Assembly: GCF_019634775.1 (NCBI RefSeq)
Contig: NZ_JAHCAS010000001.1
Span: 1,804,894 to 1,868,893 of the forward strand
Length of the DNA: 64,000 nucleotides
Direction: 5' to 3'
DNA from: Dokdonella sp.
GTDB taxonomy: Bacteria; Pseudomonadota; Gammaproteobacteria; Xanthomonadales; Rhodanobacteraceae
Each line of letters begins with the position of its first letter. Position 1 is the first letter of the stretch. Under the pieces are notes generated by a model that did no database searches, was not told the DNA's origin, and worked only from the letters and a program-made list of their open reading frames with translations. The position numbers were made by a program, and so were the translations under genes. This document shows positions 42,653 through 52,279 of the stretch, in pieces.

Positions 42653-43884
42653 GACACCCCGCTCCTTCCGTGCAGGCGTCCGACGCGCACGCCGATCAGC
42701 GCAGCCGCGGCGAGCACGGCGGCGGCCATCAGCAGGCTCGTGCCGATGTACGGGATCGCCGCATCGGCGCCGCTGGAGATCGAGTAGATCCAGCCGAAGA
42801 ACAGCGGCGACACCACGCCGGCGATGCTGGCCACGCTCATGTTGGCGCCCTGCAGCTGCCCCTGTTCGGACTCCGACACGCGCCGCGTCATCAGGGCCTG
42901 CAGGGTCGGCATGGCCAGTCCCCAAGCCGCATTCGGCAGCATCGACAGCGTGAACAGCACGCCGTTCGGTGCGAGGCCCATGCAGGCGATGCCGATCGCG
43001 CCGACGCCGAGGCCGAGCACCATTGTGCGGCGGTCACCGAGGCGTCGTGCCACCGGTCCGACCAGCAGCCCCTGCACGAGCATGTCGAGCGCCCCGGCCA
43101 AGGCCAGCACGAGGCCGACGTCGAGTGCGCCCCAGCCGTAGCGGTGCCCCGCATACAGCACGAACACGGCAGAAAAAACGTGGTGGGCGAAGTACAGTAG
43201 GAAGTTGACGACGGCGAGGCCGGCGAGTTCGGCATGCGAGCGCAGCAGGCGCAGCGCGCCGAATGGGTTGGCGCGGCGCCACGAGAAGGCCATGCGGTTC
43301 TCGGCAGCCAGCGACTCGGGCAGCACGAACCAGCCGTACAGGAAGGCCACGCCGCTGAGCGCACCGGCGAACCAGAACGGTGCGCGCGGCGACCATTCGC
43401 CGAGCATGCCACCAAGCATCGGCCCGGCGACGAAACCGCCGGCGAAGGCCGCGCCGATCAGGCCATAGGCACGGGCGCGTTCGGCCGGTGGCGTGATGTC
43501 GGCCATGTAGGCGTACACGGTGGTGAAGCTCGCCGAAGTGACGCCGGCGATGATGCGGCCGAGGGCGAGCCACCACAGGTCCGGGGCCAGGGCCATCAGC
43601 ACGTAGTCGGCGGCGAGGCCGGCCGTGGAGATCAGGATCACCGGCCGCCGGCCGACCTGGTCCGACCACGCGCCAATCACGGGCGAGGCGATGAACTGCA
43701 TGATCGCCCACAGTGCGACGAACACGCCGTTGATGATGCCGGCGCGTGCGTTCGAGCCGGTGAAGGTCTCGATCAGCGGCGGCAGCACGGGCATGACGAT
43801 GCCCATGGCGATGATGTCGAGCGCGGCGGTGACGAGGATGAAGGCGATCGCCGCCTTGCGGCGCGATCCGGACAAAAAGGGCAT
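42649..43884 (-). CDS. MFS transporter, TetA-like drug:H+ antiporter family
   Basis: 411-aa inner-membrane protein with 12 predicted helices. TetA-type features are DIIAMGIVMPVLPPLIETF in helix 1, the loop 2-3 motif GAWSDQVGRRPVILISTAGL, and the region ITPPAERARAYGLIGAAFAG with GFVAGPMLGG. It resembles tetracycline-efflux proteins, but nothing in the sequence proves the substrate. Many such chromosomal genes do not confer resistance. ATG 43884 is used; the much longer frame upstream overlaps the SDR gene and is not family-like. It lies 11 bp after the SDR gene, in one operon. Confidence 0.92.
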   Translation of the reverse strand: MPFLSGSRRKAAIAFILVTAALDIIAMGIVMPVLPPLIETFTGSNARAGIINGVFVALWAIMQFIASPVIGAWSDQVGRRPVILISTAGLAADYVLMALAPDLWWLALGRIIAGVTSASFTTVYAYMADITPPAERARAYGLIGAAFAGGFVAGPMLGGMLGEWSPRAPFWFAGALSGVAFLYGWFVLPESLAAENRMAFSWRRANPFGALRLLRSHAELAGLAVVNFLLYFAHHVFSAVFVLYAGHRYGWGALDVGLVLALAGALDMLVQGLLVGPVARRLGDRRTMVLGLGVGAIGIACMGLAPNGVLFTLSMLPNAAWGLAMPTLQALMTRRVSESEQGQLQGANMSVASIAGVVSPLFFGWIYSISSGADAAIPYIGTSLLMAAAVLAAAALIGVRVGRLHGRSGVS

Positions 43885-43895
43885 GCGGCGCGCGC

Positions 43896-44666
43896 TCAAG
43901 CGCTGAGATAACCGCCATCGACGTTGAGCCAGGTGCCGGTCACATAGCTCGAAGCGGATGAGGCGAGGAAGAGCAGCGCGCCGGCCATCTCGGCCGGCTC
44001 GGCGACGCGTCCGAGTGGGATGTGGCCGAGCGCGCGCGCGAGGATTGCCGGGTCGTGGATCAGCGGGCCGGCAAACCGGGTGTCGGTCAGTCCCGGCAGC
44101 AGCGCGTTGACACGCACGCCCTGCGCTGCGCACTCCTTGGCGAAGGCCTTGGTCATCGACAGGATGGCCGCCTTGGTGATCGAGTAGATGCCCTGGCCGT
44201 CACCCGGGATCACGCCGTTGACCGAGGCGACATTGATGATCGAGCCGCCACCCTGCCTGGCCATGCGTTTCGCCGCCGCCTGCGACATCAGGAAGTAGCC
44301 ACGGATGTTGACGTCGACGGTCTTCTGGAATGCGTCGATGCCGGTATCGACGATCGGCCCGAAATACGGATTCGCCGCAGCATTGTTGACCAGAACGTCG
44401 AGCCGTCCGTGCTGCGCATCGATCGTCGCGAACGTCGCCGCGATCGAATCCGGGTCGCCGATGTGGCAGGCCAGCGCCTCGGCGCTGCCGCCGGCTTCGC
44501 GGATCGACCGTGCGACCGCCTCGCAGGCCTCGATGCGCCGGCTCGACACGATCACATGCGCGCCGTGTGCGGCGAGCAGGCGCGCGCCGGCCTCGCCGAT
44601 GCCGCGGCTGGCGCCGCTGACGAAGGCGAGCTTGCCATCGAGTTCGAACGTGGTGGGCATGGACAT
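43896..44666 (-). CDS. SDR family oxidoreductase
   Basis: Classical short-chain dehydrogenase of 256 aa. The cofactor motif is VSGASRGIGEAGARLLAAHG near residue 15, with NNAAANPYFGPIVDTGIDAF (the NNA motif), the catalytic Ser in INVASVNGVIPGDG and Tyr/Lys in YSITKAAILSMTKAFAKECA. The C-terminal GALLFLASSASSYVTGTWLN and VDGGYLSA are typical of the DUF-free FabG-like group. The arginine after the Gly motif (SSRR) suggests NADP preference. The substrate is unknown. ATG 44666 or 44660 may be used. The MFS gene follows 11 bp downstream; the pairing may mean related metabolism. Confidence 0.93.
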   Translation of the reverse strand: MSMPTTFELDGKLAFVSGASRGIGEAGARLLAAHGAHVIVSSRRIEACEAVARSIREAGGSAEALACHIGDPDSIAATFATIDAQHGRLDVLVNNAAANPYFGPIVDTGIDAFQKTVDVNIRGYFLMSQAAAKRMARQGGGSIINVASVNGVIPGDGQGIYSITKAAILSMTKAFAKECAAQGVRVNALLPGLTDTRFAGPLIHDPAILARALGHIPLGRVAEPAEMAGALLFLASSASSYVTGTWLNVDGGYLSA

Positions 44667-44694
44667 GGGCGTCGCTCCGGTCTGGGGACAGAGT

Positions 44695-44845
44695 ATCGCG
44701 GCTGATGCCGCTCCCACAGAAGATGGAAATGGGAAACAGGGGACGGGGAGTGGAAAGATCAACAGCCTTGCTGCCGGCCGTTCCCCGTTTCCCAATTCTC
44801 CATTCCCGGCCATTGCCGGAGCCCGTTCACGGGCGATCGCGCGTT
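44695..44845 (+). repeat. Mixed repeat block: REP halves flanking a GGGAATGG-type array
   Basis: Inverted REP ATCGCGGCTGATGCCGCTCC (44695-44714), then GGGAAAC/GGGGACGGGG units (44731-44752) mirrored by TTCCCCGTTTCCC and the 20-mer CCCAATTCTCCATTCCCGGC (44791-44810), then a forward REP GGAGCCCGTTCACGGGCGAT (44818-44837). The 20-mer is identical to 7095-7114. It fills the 231-bp gap between the SDR and DUF4105 genes. Confidence 0.75.
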
Positions 44846-44897
44846 GCGATGAACGAAGAGCATCGCCCTCCTGCGTCGAATGAAGCGTGTGGCCTCT

Positions 44898-46121
44898 TCA
44901 GGTGCGATGCGCCCTGCCGCGCGCGTTGTGCACGACGATCCACGCCAGGGCGGCATGCACCGGCAGCAGCAACAGGATCCATGGCAGGTTCGCCTGCGGG
45001 AACCACGGCAGGATCTTGACGAACAGGGCGAGGCCGGCGAGCACGGCGATGAGCACGGCGATCACGCGGACGGGTTTCAGGCAATCCCAGGCGTCATGCC
45101 GCGCGCGCCACCAGGCTGGCAGCAGCAGCAGGCACAATGGATTGAGCACCAGCAGGTTTTCGTTGGCCCAGGCCGGGCGATGCTCGGTGCCGAGCCAGAG
45201 CAACATCAGGATGATGCCGGCAACCGCACAGACCAGCGCGATCGCGCTGGCTGTCACGGCGAAAGCATGGCGGGCGACAACGCTGCGCCGGTGCGAGGCC
45301 AGGGCCAGCAGCCATGCCGCCAGCGCGAGGCCGGCGATGAAGAACGGCCAGCGCAGGTCCGGGGGCAGCGCCGGGGGCGCCGGCAGCCGTCCGAACGAGA
45401 TCACGCGTTCGGCGGCGACGAGCGGGACGGAGGTGCCGTCCGGTCCCGGCACGTTCACCTCGCGCAGGTGGCCCATCAACTGCATCGGGACGAAGCTGTC
45501 TTCCCAGAATGACAGGCGCTGGTCGGCGTATGGGCCAAGGCCGGCGTCGAGCACGGCCATCAGCCACGGCTGCGGACTCATCAGCGCATCGGTCAGCATG
45601 CGGTAGGTGTAGCCGCGCGAGGGTGCTGTGAGCTGCGCCTTGAGCGCGCCACCGAGTGCCGCGTCGAGTGCGTCGCGCACGCGCGTCGAGCAGTTGGAAG
45701 TGAAGTACTCGTAGCGGTAGCGGGCGTTCTCCGGCTCGGCATTCCACTGCAGGAAACGCGCCAGGTTCAGTGCCTGCGTGTCGTTGAGGCGCAGGCGTTG
45801 CTCGACGACGGAACGGCCCTGTGCGCTGTACCAGTCGATGTCGTCATCGGCATCCATGGCGAAGGCCTGGTAGGTCATGCGGCCACGGGCGAAGTTGACC
45901 AGGAAATCATCTTCCTCGAAGTCGAAGGTGCCGTAGTTGTAGCTCGTCGCCAGGCCGCTCGAGCGATCGCGCACGACGAGCGCGTTGTGGCCGAAGCGTT
46001 CCCAGTAGACCTCACCGGGGCCGATGGTGAGCAGGCTGATCTCGAGTCCGCGCGTCGCCGCCTCCTGGGCCGGTGCAGCCCCGCAGGCGAGCAGCAGCCA
46101 CACGCCGAACAACAAGCGCAT
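44898..46121 (-). CDS. DUF4105 (Lnb N-terminal-like) membrane protein
   Basis: 407-aa exported protein of unknown function. A signal peptide ([20 protein letters not shown]) is followed by a periplasmic DUF4105 domain (about 25-270): [60 protein letters not shown] with a conserved Asn-Cys-Ser-Thr reminiscent of papain-like amidases. Four to five transmembrane helices follow (about 275-400). The Asn-Cys pair and the upstream His (RFGHNAL) could form an active site; this is inference. Its ATG overlaps the corC stop (TGATG), so it is coupled to that gene. Confidence 0.85.
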   Translation of the reverse strand: MRLLFGVWLLLACGAAPAQEAATRGLEISLLTIGPGEVYWERFGHNALVVRDRSSGLATSYNYGTFDFEEDDFLVNFARGRMTYQAFAMDADDDIDWYSAQGRSVVEQRLRLNDTQALNLARFLQWNAEPENARYRYEYFTSNCSTRVRDALDAALGGALKAQLTAPSRGYTYRMLTDALMSPQPWLMAVLDAGLGPYADQRLSFWEDSFVPMQLMGHLREVNVPGPDGTSVPLVAAERVISFGRLPAPPALPPDLRWPFFIAGLALAAWLLALASHRRSVVARHAFAVTASAIALVCAVAGIILMLLWLGTEHRPAWANENLLVLNPLCLLLLPAWWRARHDAWDCLKPVRVIAVLIAVLAGLALFVKILPWFPQANLPWILLLLPVHAALAWIVVHNARGRAHRT

Positions 46122-46960
46122 CACGCCTCGTGGATCCGCACGGCGAACTGCTGCACGCGGCGTGCATCACCCTTGGTCACGCGGAACAGGAAGCCGCCGA
46201 GTGCGGTTTCCTCGCCCGGTTGCGGCACGTGGCCGAAGGCCGAGGTCAGCATCGCGCCGACGGTGTCGTGTTCGTCGCCGGGGAAGCGCGATTCGAAGCG
46301 GTCGTTGAAATCGGAGATCGGCGTGATCGCGGCGACCAGGAAGCGACCGTCCGGCTGCGGCTGGATCAGGTTCGGCGTTTCCTCGTCGTCGTGCTCGTCG
46401 TCGATGTCGCCGACGATCTGTTCAAGCACGTCCTCGATGGTCACCAGTCCGCCTACGCCGCCGTATTCGTCAACCACGATCGCCATGTGGTGATGCGAGA
46501 GGCGGAACTCCTTGAGCAGGATGTTCAGGCGCTTGGATTCCGGAATCAGCGCGACCGGACGCAGCAGCGGGCGGAAATCGCGCTTGCCCGAACCACTGAA
46601 ACAACGCAGCAGGTCCTTGGCGAGCAGGATGCCGACGATCTCGTCGCGGTCGGCACCATGCACCGGGAAGCGCGAGTGCCCCGACTCGATGACCGTGTCC
46701 AGCACTTCCTCGAACGAAGCCGTGACCGGCAGCGAGACCATCTGCGCGCGTGGCACCATGATGTCGCCGACGGTGAGGTCGCTGACCTCGATGGCGCCCT
46801 CGATCATCGACAGTGTGTCGTTGGAGAGCAGGCCGTTGGCCTGGGCATCGCGCAGCTCTTCGAGGAGTTCCTCGCGGCTGCTGACTTCTCCGGAGAGGGC
46901 ATGGGTGAGCCGGCCGAACCAGGATCGCTGGGGCTGGCTACTGGGAGGGTCCTCGCTCAT
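46121..46960 (-). CDS. corC: HlyC/CorC family protein (magnesium/cobalt efflux)
   Basis: 279-aa cytoplasmic CBS-pair protein. [20 protein letters not shown] leads to an acidic-basic N-terminal helix ([20 protein letters not shown]), [20 protein letters not shown] (first CBS domain), [40 protein letters not shown] (second CBS domain) and a C-terminal CorC_HlyC domain. CorC was linked to Mg2+/Co2+ efflux in Salmonella. Here it lacks the usual ybeZ-ybeY-lnt neighbours and instead precedes the DUF4105 gene. ATG 46960 fits xanthomonad homologues; ATG 46975 adds five residues. Confidence 0.92.
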   Translation of the reverse strand: MSEDPPSSQPQRSWFGRLTHALSGEVSSREELLEELRDAQANGLLSNDTLSMIEGAIEVSDLTVGDIMVPRAQMVSLPVTASFEEVLDTVIESGHSRFPVHGADRDEIVGILLAKDLLRCFSGSGKRDFRPLLRPVALIPESKRLNILLKEFRLSHHHMAIVVDEYGGVGGLVTIEDVLEQIVGDIDDEHDDEETPNLIQPQPDGRFLVAAITPISDFNDRFESRFPGDEHDTVGAMLTSAFGHVPQPGEETALGGFLFRVTKGDARRVQQFAVRIHEA

Positions 46961-47086
46961 CGATCGCCGGGACATGCCCCAAGGGGCGGGACCGCGAAGT
47001 GTAGCAAAACGATGTGAAGGTGCCGGGTGGGCGTGGATCGCCCCCGCAGAAGCCCCTGCAGCGGCGATCGGCCACCCCGCCAGTGT

Positions 47087-47115
47087 TTGACCACAACCCC
47101 CTCCACGGCTATCAT
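47087..47115 (+). promoter_or_regulatory. Sigma-70 promoter for rplU-rpmA
   Basis: -35 TTGACC (47087-47092) and -10 TATCAT (47110-47115) with an ideal 17-bp spacer. The predicted start is near 47122, giving a leader of about 75 bases before rplU. It lies in the divergent region between corC and rplU. Confidence 0.75.
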
Positions 47116-47197
47116 CCGCGGTTCTTTTCGCCCCCGGGCCCGGCCCCGGAGCGCGATCAGAGGCAGATTCCAGAATAACTACAGAGGCATTGCCACC

Positions 47198-47521
47198 ATG
47201 TACGCAGTCGTACTCATTTCCGGCAAGCAGTACCGGGTCGCCCAGGGTGAAACCCTGCGCGTCGAAAAACTCGCAGGCGAGGTCGACAGTTCCGTCGATT
47301 TCGACCAGGTCCTCCTCGTCGGCTCCGGCGAAGGCATCAGCATCGGCGCCCCGACGGTCGCCGGCGCCAAGGTCGCGGCGAAGATCAAGTCGCATGGCCG
47401 CGGCGAGAAGGTCCGCATCATCAAGTTCCGCCGCCGCAAGCACCACATGAAGTCGCAGGGGCACCGGCAGCATTACACCGAGATCGAGATCACCGGCATC
47501 ACCGGTGGCTCGGGCAAGTAA
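47198..47521 (+). CDS. rplU: 50S ribosomal protein L21
   Basis: 107-aa 50S protein. [40 protein letters not shown] and the C-terminal [20 protein letters not shown] are the family signature. The start at 47198 is the first residue of the conserved sequence. rpmA follows after 21 bp with its own ribosome site, and the good promoter upstream drives both. Confidence 0.98.
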   Translation: MYAVVLISGKQYRVAQGETLRVEKLAGEVDSSVDFDQVLLVGSGEGISIGAPTVAGAKVAAKIKSHGRGEKVRIIKFRRRKHHMKSQGHRQHYTEIEITGITGGSGK

Positions 47522-47542
47522 AACGGGTCGAGGAGTCAAGTC

Positions 47543-47806
47543 ATGGCACATAAAAAGGCAGGTGGTTCGACCCGCAACGGTCGCGACTCGAACCCGAAGT
47601 ACCTCGGCGTGAAGGTGTACGGCGGCCAGGCGGTCAATGCCGGCAACATCATCGTCCGCCAGCGCGGCACGCGCTTCCATCCGGGCCAGGGCGTCGGCCT
47701 CGGCCGCGACCACACGATCTTCGCGATCGTCGACGGCGTGGTCGAGTTCAAGACCAAGGGCGCCGAAGGTCGCCGTACGGTCAACGTGATCCCGGCCGCG
47801 AACTGA
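47543..47806 (+). CDS. rpmA: 50S ribosomal protein L27
   Basis: 87-aa 50S protein whose N-terminal tail reaches the peptidyl-transferase centre. [40 protein letters not shown] and [20 protein letters not shown] are characteristic. The tail is short, as in Gram-negative bacteria, with no cleavable extension. A terminator follows before obgE. Confidence 0.98.
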   Translation: MAHKKAGGSTRNGRDSNPKYLGVKVYGGQAVNAGNIIVRQRGTRFHPGQGVGLGRDHTIFAIVDGVVEFKTKGAEGRRTVNVIPAAN

Positions 47807-49048
<1,242 letters not shown>

Positions 49049-49078
49049 CGTGGCCGTGCGTGCGTTTCACGCGGGCAC

Positions 49079-49105
49079 AAAAAAGCCGGCTTGCGCCGGC
49101 TTTTT
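49079..49105. terminator. Bidirectional terminator between obgE and rpsT
   Basis: AAAAAGCCGGC - TTGC - GCCGGCTTTTT: an 11-bp perfect stem including A and T tracts on both sides, so it works as an intrinsic terminator for obgE (plus) and rpsT (minus). Confidence 0.93.
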
Positions 49106-49127
49106 CGCAGCGGCACCGCAGGCGGGA

Positions 49128-49391
49128 TCAGGCCAGCGCGCGGATGCTCGCGGTCAGGCGGCTCTTGTGGCGGGCCGCCTTGTTCTTGTGGATCAGGCCA
49201 CGCGCGGCGTAGCGGTCGACGATCGGCTCGGCAGCGCGCAGCGCGGCCTCGGCGGCGGACTTGTCCTTCGCGTCGATGGCCTTGACCACCTTCTTGATCG
49301 CCGTGCGCACCATCGAGCGGGCGCTGGCATTGCGCTGGCGCGCCTTCTCGGACTGACGGGCACGCTTCTTCGCAGACTTGATGTTGGCCAA
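49128..49391 (-). CDS. rpsT: 30S ribosomal protein S20
   Basis: 87-aa 30S protein that binds 16S r[42 protein letters not shown] and the C-terminal [20 protein letters not shown] are diagnostic. The start codon is TTG (complement of 49389-49391), with GGAG seven bases upstream on the minus strand; no ATG is near. E. coli rpsT also uses UUG, where it takes part in translational self-control, so the rare codon appears conserved. It is divergent from murJ, as in Pseudomonas. Confidence 0.97.
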   Translation of the reverse strand: MANIKSAKKRARQSEKARQRNASARSMVRTAIKKVVKAIDAKDKSAAEAALRAAEPIVDRYAARGLIHKNKAARHKSRLTASIRALA

Positions 49392-49477
49392 GGGATGACT
49401 CCGGAATGCGGGTGGGGTGGAAAAAGGCGGGGGATTATGCCGATGCGGCGCCGCGCGGTCAATCCGGGAGCCGGGCC

Positions 49478-51085
49478 ATGACCCGCCGCAGCCTGCTGCG
49501 CTCGATGCTGACCTTCAGCGGCGGCACCTTCGTCTCGCGCGTGCTCGGCCTGGTCCGCGAGGTCGTCATCGCCGCCGTGTTCGGCGCGAACGCGGCGACC
49601 GATGCCTTCCTGGTCGCCTTCCGCATTCCCAACTTCATGCGCCGGCTGTTCGCGGAGGGCTCGTTCTCGATGGCCTTCGTGCCGGTATTGAGCGAGTACC
49701 GGCAGACCCGCAGCCACGCGGAACTGCGCGAGCTGTTCTCGCGCACGGCCGGCACGCTCGGAGCGATCCTGCTCGTCGTCACCGCGCTCGGCGTGGTCTT
49801 CGCCGAGGTGCTGGTCGGCGGTTTCGCGCCGGGCACCCTGGACGAGCCCGAACGCTTCGGCCTGACCACCGACCTGCTGCGTCTGACCTTCCCGTTCCTG
49901 CTGTTCGTTTCGCTGACCGCATTGGCCGCCGCCGGCCTCAACAGCTTCGACCGCTTCGGCATCGCCGCGCTGACGCCGGTGATCCTCAACCTGTGCATGA
50001 TCGCCGCCGCGCTGTTCCTCGCGCCGAAGCTCGACGTGCCGATCATGGCGCTGGGCTGGGCCGTGCTCGCCGCCGGCATCCTGCAACTGGCCGTGCAGTT
50101 GCCGGCGCTGCACCGCCTCGGCCTGCTGGTCTGGCCGCGTTGGGGCTGGCGCGACAGCGGCGTGCGCCGCGTGCTCAAGCTGATGGTGCCGACCCTGTTC
50201 GGTTCCTCGGTTGCCCAGGTCAACCTGCTGCTCGACACCCTGATCGCCTCGTTCCTGATCGTCGGTTCACAAAGCTGGCTCGGTTACACCGATCGCCTGC
50301 TCGAGTTTCCGCTCGGCCTGTTCGGCGTGGCGCTCGGCACCGTCATCCTGCCATCGCTGTCGCGCCGCCATGTCGCCGCCGATCCAGCGGGGTTCTCGAA
50401 GGCGCTCGACTGGGGCCTGCGCACGACCCTGCTGATCGGCCTGCCGGCCATGCTCGGCCTGGTCCTGCTGGCTGAACCGATCCTCGCCACGCTGTTCCAG
50501 CGCGGGCGCTTCACCGCGCACGACGTCGAGATGGCGGCGATGTCGCTGGCAGCGTTGTCGTTCGGGCTGCCGGCCTTCACCCTGGTCAAGACGCTGGCGC
50601 CGGCGTTCTATTCACGCCAGGACACGAAGACGCCGGTGCGCGCCGGCATCATCGCGATGGTGGCCAGCATGCTGCTCAATTTCGTGTTCGTCGGAGTGCT
50701 GTTCTGGCTGTGGCATCGCCCCGAGCATCTCGCCATGGGCTGGACCGAGGCGCTGGCCGACATCCCCGGCCTGCATGTGGGGCTTTCCCTGTCCAGTGCC
50801 TGCGCGAGCTATCTGAACGTGGCCCTGCTGTGGCGCGCGCTGCGCCGCGACGGTGTCTACACCGCGCAGCCCGGCTGGACACGCCACCTGCTGCGCCTCG
50901 CCGTCGCCTGTGTGGCCATGGCCGTCGTGCTGCTGGGCGGCCTGCAGTTCTGGAGTGAATGGACGAGCTGGAGCGAAACCACCCGCATCTGGCGCCTCAC
51001 CGCCTTGGTCGGAGCCGGTACCGCCACCTTCGCCGGCGTGCTCGTTGCCGGCGGGTTCCGGTTGCGCGACCTCCGAGGACCATAG
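49478..51085 (+). CDS. murJ: Lipid II flippase MurJ
   Basis: Moves lipid-linked peptidoglycan precursor across the inner membrane. The 535-aa protein has 14 predicted helices. Family motifs are [57 protein letters not shown], and [20 protein letters not shown] in the central region. ATG 49478 gives the conserved start [10 protein letters not shown], preceded by GGGAG. It is first in the conserved series murJ-ribF-ileS-lspA. The gap to ribF holds REP DNA, which may limit cotranscription. Confidence 0.96.
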   Translation: MTRRSLLRSMLTFSGGTFVSRVLGLVREVVIAAVFGANAATDAFLVAFRIPNFMRRLFAEGSFSMAFVPVLSEYRQTRSHAELRELFSRTAGTLGAILLVVTALGVVFAEVLVGGFAPGTLDEPERFGLTTDLLRLTFPFLLFVSLTALAAAGLNSFDRFGIAALTPVILNLCMIAAALFLAPKLDVPIMALGWAVLAAGILQLAVQLPALHRLGLLVWPRWGWRDSGVRRVLKLMVPTLFGSSVAQVNLLLDTLIASFLIVGSQSWLGYTDRLLEFPLGLFGVALGTVILPSLSRRHVAADPAGFSKALDWGLRTTLLIGLPAMLGLVLLAEPILATLFQRGRFTAHDVEMAAMSLAALSFGLPAFTLVKTLAPAFYSRQDTKTPVRAGIIAMVASMLLNFVFVGVLFWLWHRPEHLAMGWTEALADIPGLHVGLSLSSACASYLNVALLWRALRRDGVYTAQPGWTRHLLRLAVACVAMAVVLLGGLQFWSEWTSWSETTRIWRLTALVGAGTATFAGVLVAGGFRLRDLRGP

Positions 51086-51108
51086 GTCACGACGGGTTGC
51101 ATGTTCTG

Positions 51109-51180
51109 CGCAGGAAACGGCGCAGGAAACGGCGCAGGAAACGGCGCAGGAAACGGTGTAGGAAACGGTGTAGGAAACGG
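51109..51180 (+). repeat. Six tandem copies of a 12-bp REP tail
   Basis: CGCAGGAAACGG occurs four times without change (51109-51156) and TGTAGGAAACGG twice (51157-51180). The last runs directly into the hairpin of a REP element. The unit is the 5' tail of that REP, multiplied. Confidence 0.95.
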
Positions 51181-51246
51181 CTTTAGCCGTGATGCCCTGG
51201 CCGTACAACCCCGCAAAGCAAAGGCATCACGGCCAAAACCGTCTCC
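51170..51246 (+). repeat. BIME of the RAYT-linked REP family
   Basis: Forward GTAGGAAACGGCTTTAGCCG followed by TGATGCC (51170-51196), a spacer complementary to that of the 55-kb arrays (GTACAACCCCGCAAAG core), and inverted GCATCACGGCCAAAACCGTC followed by TCCCAC (51222-51247). It sits between murJ and ribF in the orientation opposite to the main arrays. Confidence 0.85.
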
Positions 51247-51307
51247 CACACGAAATCGAACGGCCGCTCCCGGCGATCGGGCGCCGCGTGGTGGTGGCCC
51301 GAGCCGC

Positions 51308-51313
51308 TATACT
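51308..51313 (+). promoter_or_regulatory. -10 element placed for a leaderless ribF mRNA
   Basis: TATACT matches the -10 consensus at five of six positions and ends 6 bases before the ribF ATG, so transcription would start at or next to the A of the start codon. No -35 of quality and no Shine-Dalgarno sequence were seen. Confidence 0.4.
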
Positions 51314-51319
51314 TCCGCG

Positions 51320-52279
51320 ATGTTCCGGCTTTTCCGCGATCGTGAGGGTGCTTCGCTGGCACCCCAAGGCAGTGTTGCCTGCATCGGCGCGTTCGATGGC
51401 GTCCATTTGGGCCATCGCGCGCTGCTCGCGCGCGTGCGCGAACGTGCCGACGCGCTCGGCCTCGCCGCGCTCGCGGTCAGCTTCGAACCGATCCCGCGCG
51501 AGTACTTCGCCGGTGGCGAACCGGTGCCGCGCATCGACGACGCGCGCGGCAAGATCGCCAACCTCGCCGCCACCGGCATCGACCGCCTGCTCCTGCTGCG
51601 CTTCGACGCCGCGCTGACCGCGATGGACGCCGACGCCTTCATCACCCGCGTCCTCGTCGCACGCTGCGCGGTGCGCGAGGTCTGGGTCGGAGCGGATTTC
51701 CGTTTCGGTCGCGGGCGCGGTGGCGACGTCGCCCTGTTGCAGTCGCGTGGCGCGACACTCGGTTTTGCCACGCGCGTGTTCGAGGATTTCCGCATCGGCG
51801 GCGAGCGCGTGCGCAGCAGCACCATCCGCACGCGCCTGGCGGGCGGCGATTTCGATGGCGCCGCGAACCTGCTTGGGCGACGCTTCATGATCGGCGGTCA
51901 TGTCGTGCACGGCCTCGCCCTAGGCCGCAAGCTCGGCTATCCGACCGCGAACATCCCGCTCGGTCGGCGCAGCTCGCCGGTGTTCGGCATCTTCGCGGTA
52001 CGCGTGCACGGTGTCGGCCATGCACCGATGCCGGGCGTGGCCAGCCTCGGCATCCGCCCGACCATCGACGGCACCGAGCCACTGCTCGAAGCCCATCTGT
52101 TCGACTTCGACGGCGATCTGTATGGCCGCCGTCTGGACGTCGAGTTCGTCGCCAAGCTGCGCGACGAACTGAAGTTCAACGATCTCGACGCGATGGTGCG
52201 TCAGATCGACGAGGACGCGCGCCAGGCGCGCCACCTGCTCGGCCTGTCCGAGGCCGCCACCGCCGGAGCCCCCGCGTGA
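51320..52279 (+). CDS. ribF: Bifunctional riboflavin kinase / FMN adenylyltransferase
   Basis: Converts riboflavin to FMN and FAD. The 319-aa protein has an N-terminal FAD-synthetase nucleotidyltransferase domain ([66 protein letters not shown]). A C-terminal flavokinase domain follows ([53 protein letters not shown]). ATG 51320 begins the conserved MFRLFRD sequence. The stop overlaps the GTG of ileS (GTGA), which is the conserved order. The start context lacks a ribosome site and a -10 box lies just upstream. Confidence 0.96.
   Translation: MFRLFRDREGASLAPQGSVACIGAFDGVHLGHRALLARVRERADALGLAALAVSFEPIPREYFAGGEPVPRIDDARGKIANLAATGIDRLLLLRFDAALTAMDADAFITRVLVARCAVREVWVGADFRFGRGRGGDVALLQSRGATLGFATRVFEDFRIGGERVRSSTIRTRLAGGDFDGAANLLGRRFMIGGHVVHGLALGRKLGYPTANIPLGRRSSPVFGIFAVRVHGVGHAPMPGVASLGIRPTIDGTEPLLEAHLFDFDGDLYGRRLDVEFVAKLRDELKFNDLDAMVRQIDEDARQARHLLGLSEAATAGAPA

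Noticed and set aside
42649..43884. Calling the MFS gene a tetracycline-resistance determinant
   Set aside because: Only the general TetA-like family is visible; chromosomal context and lack of a TetR repressor do not support a resistance call.
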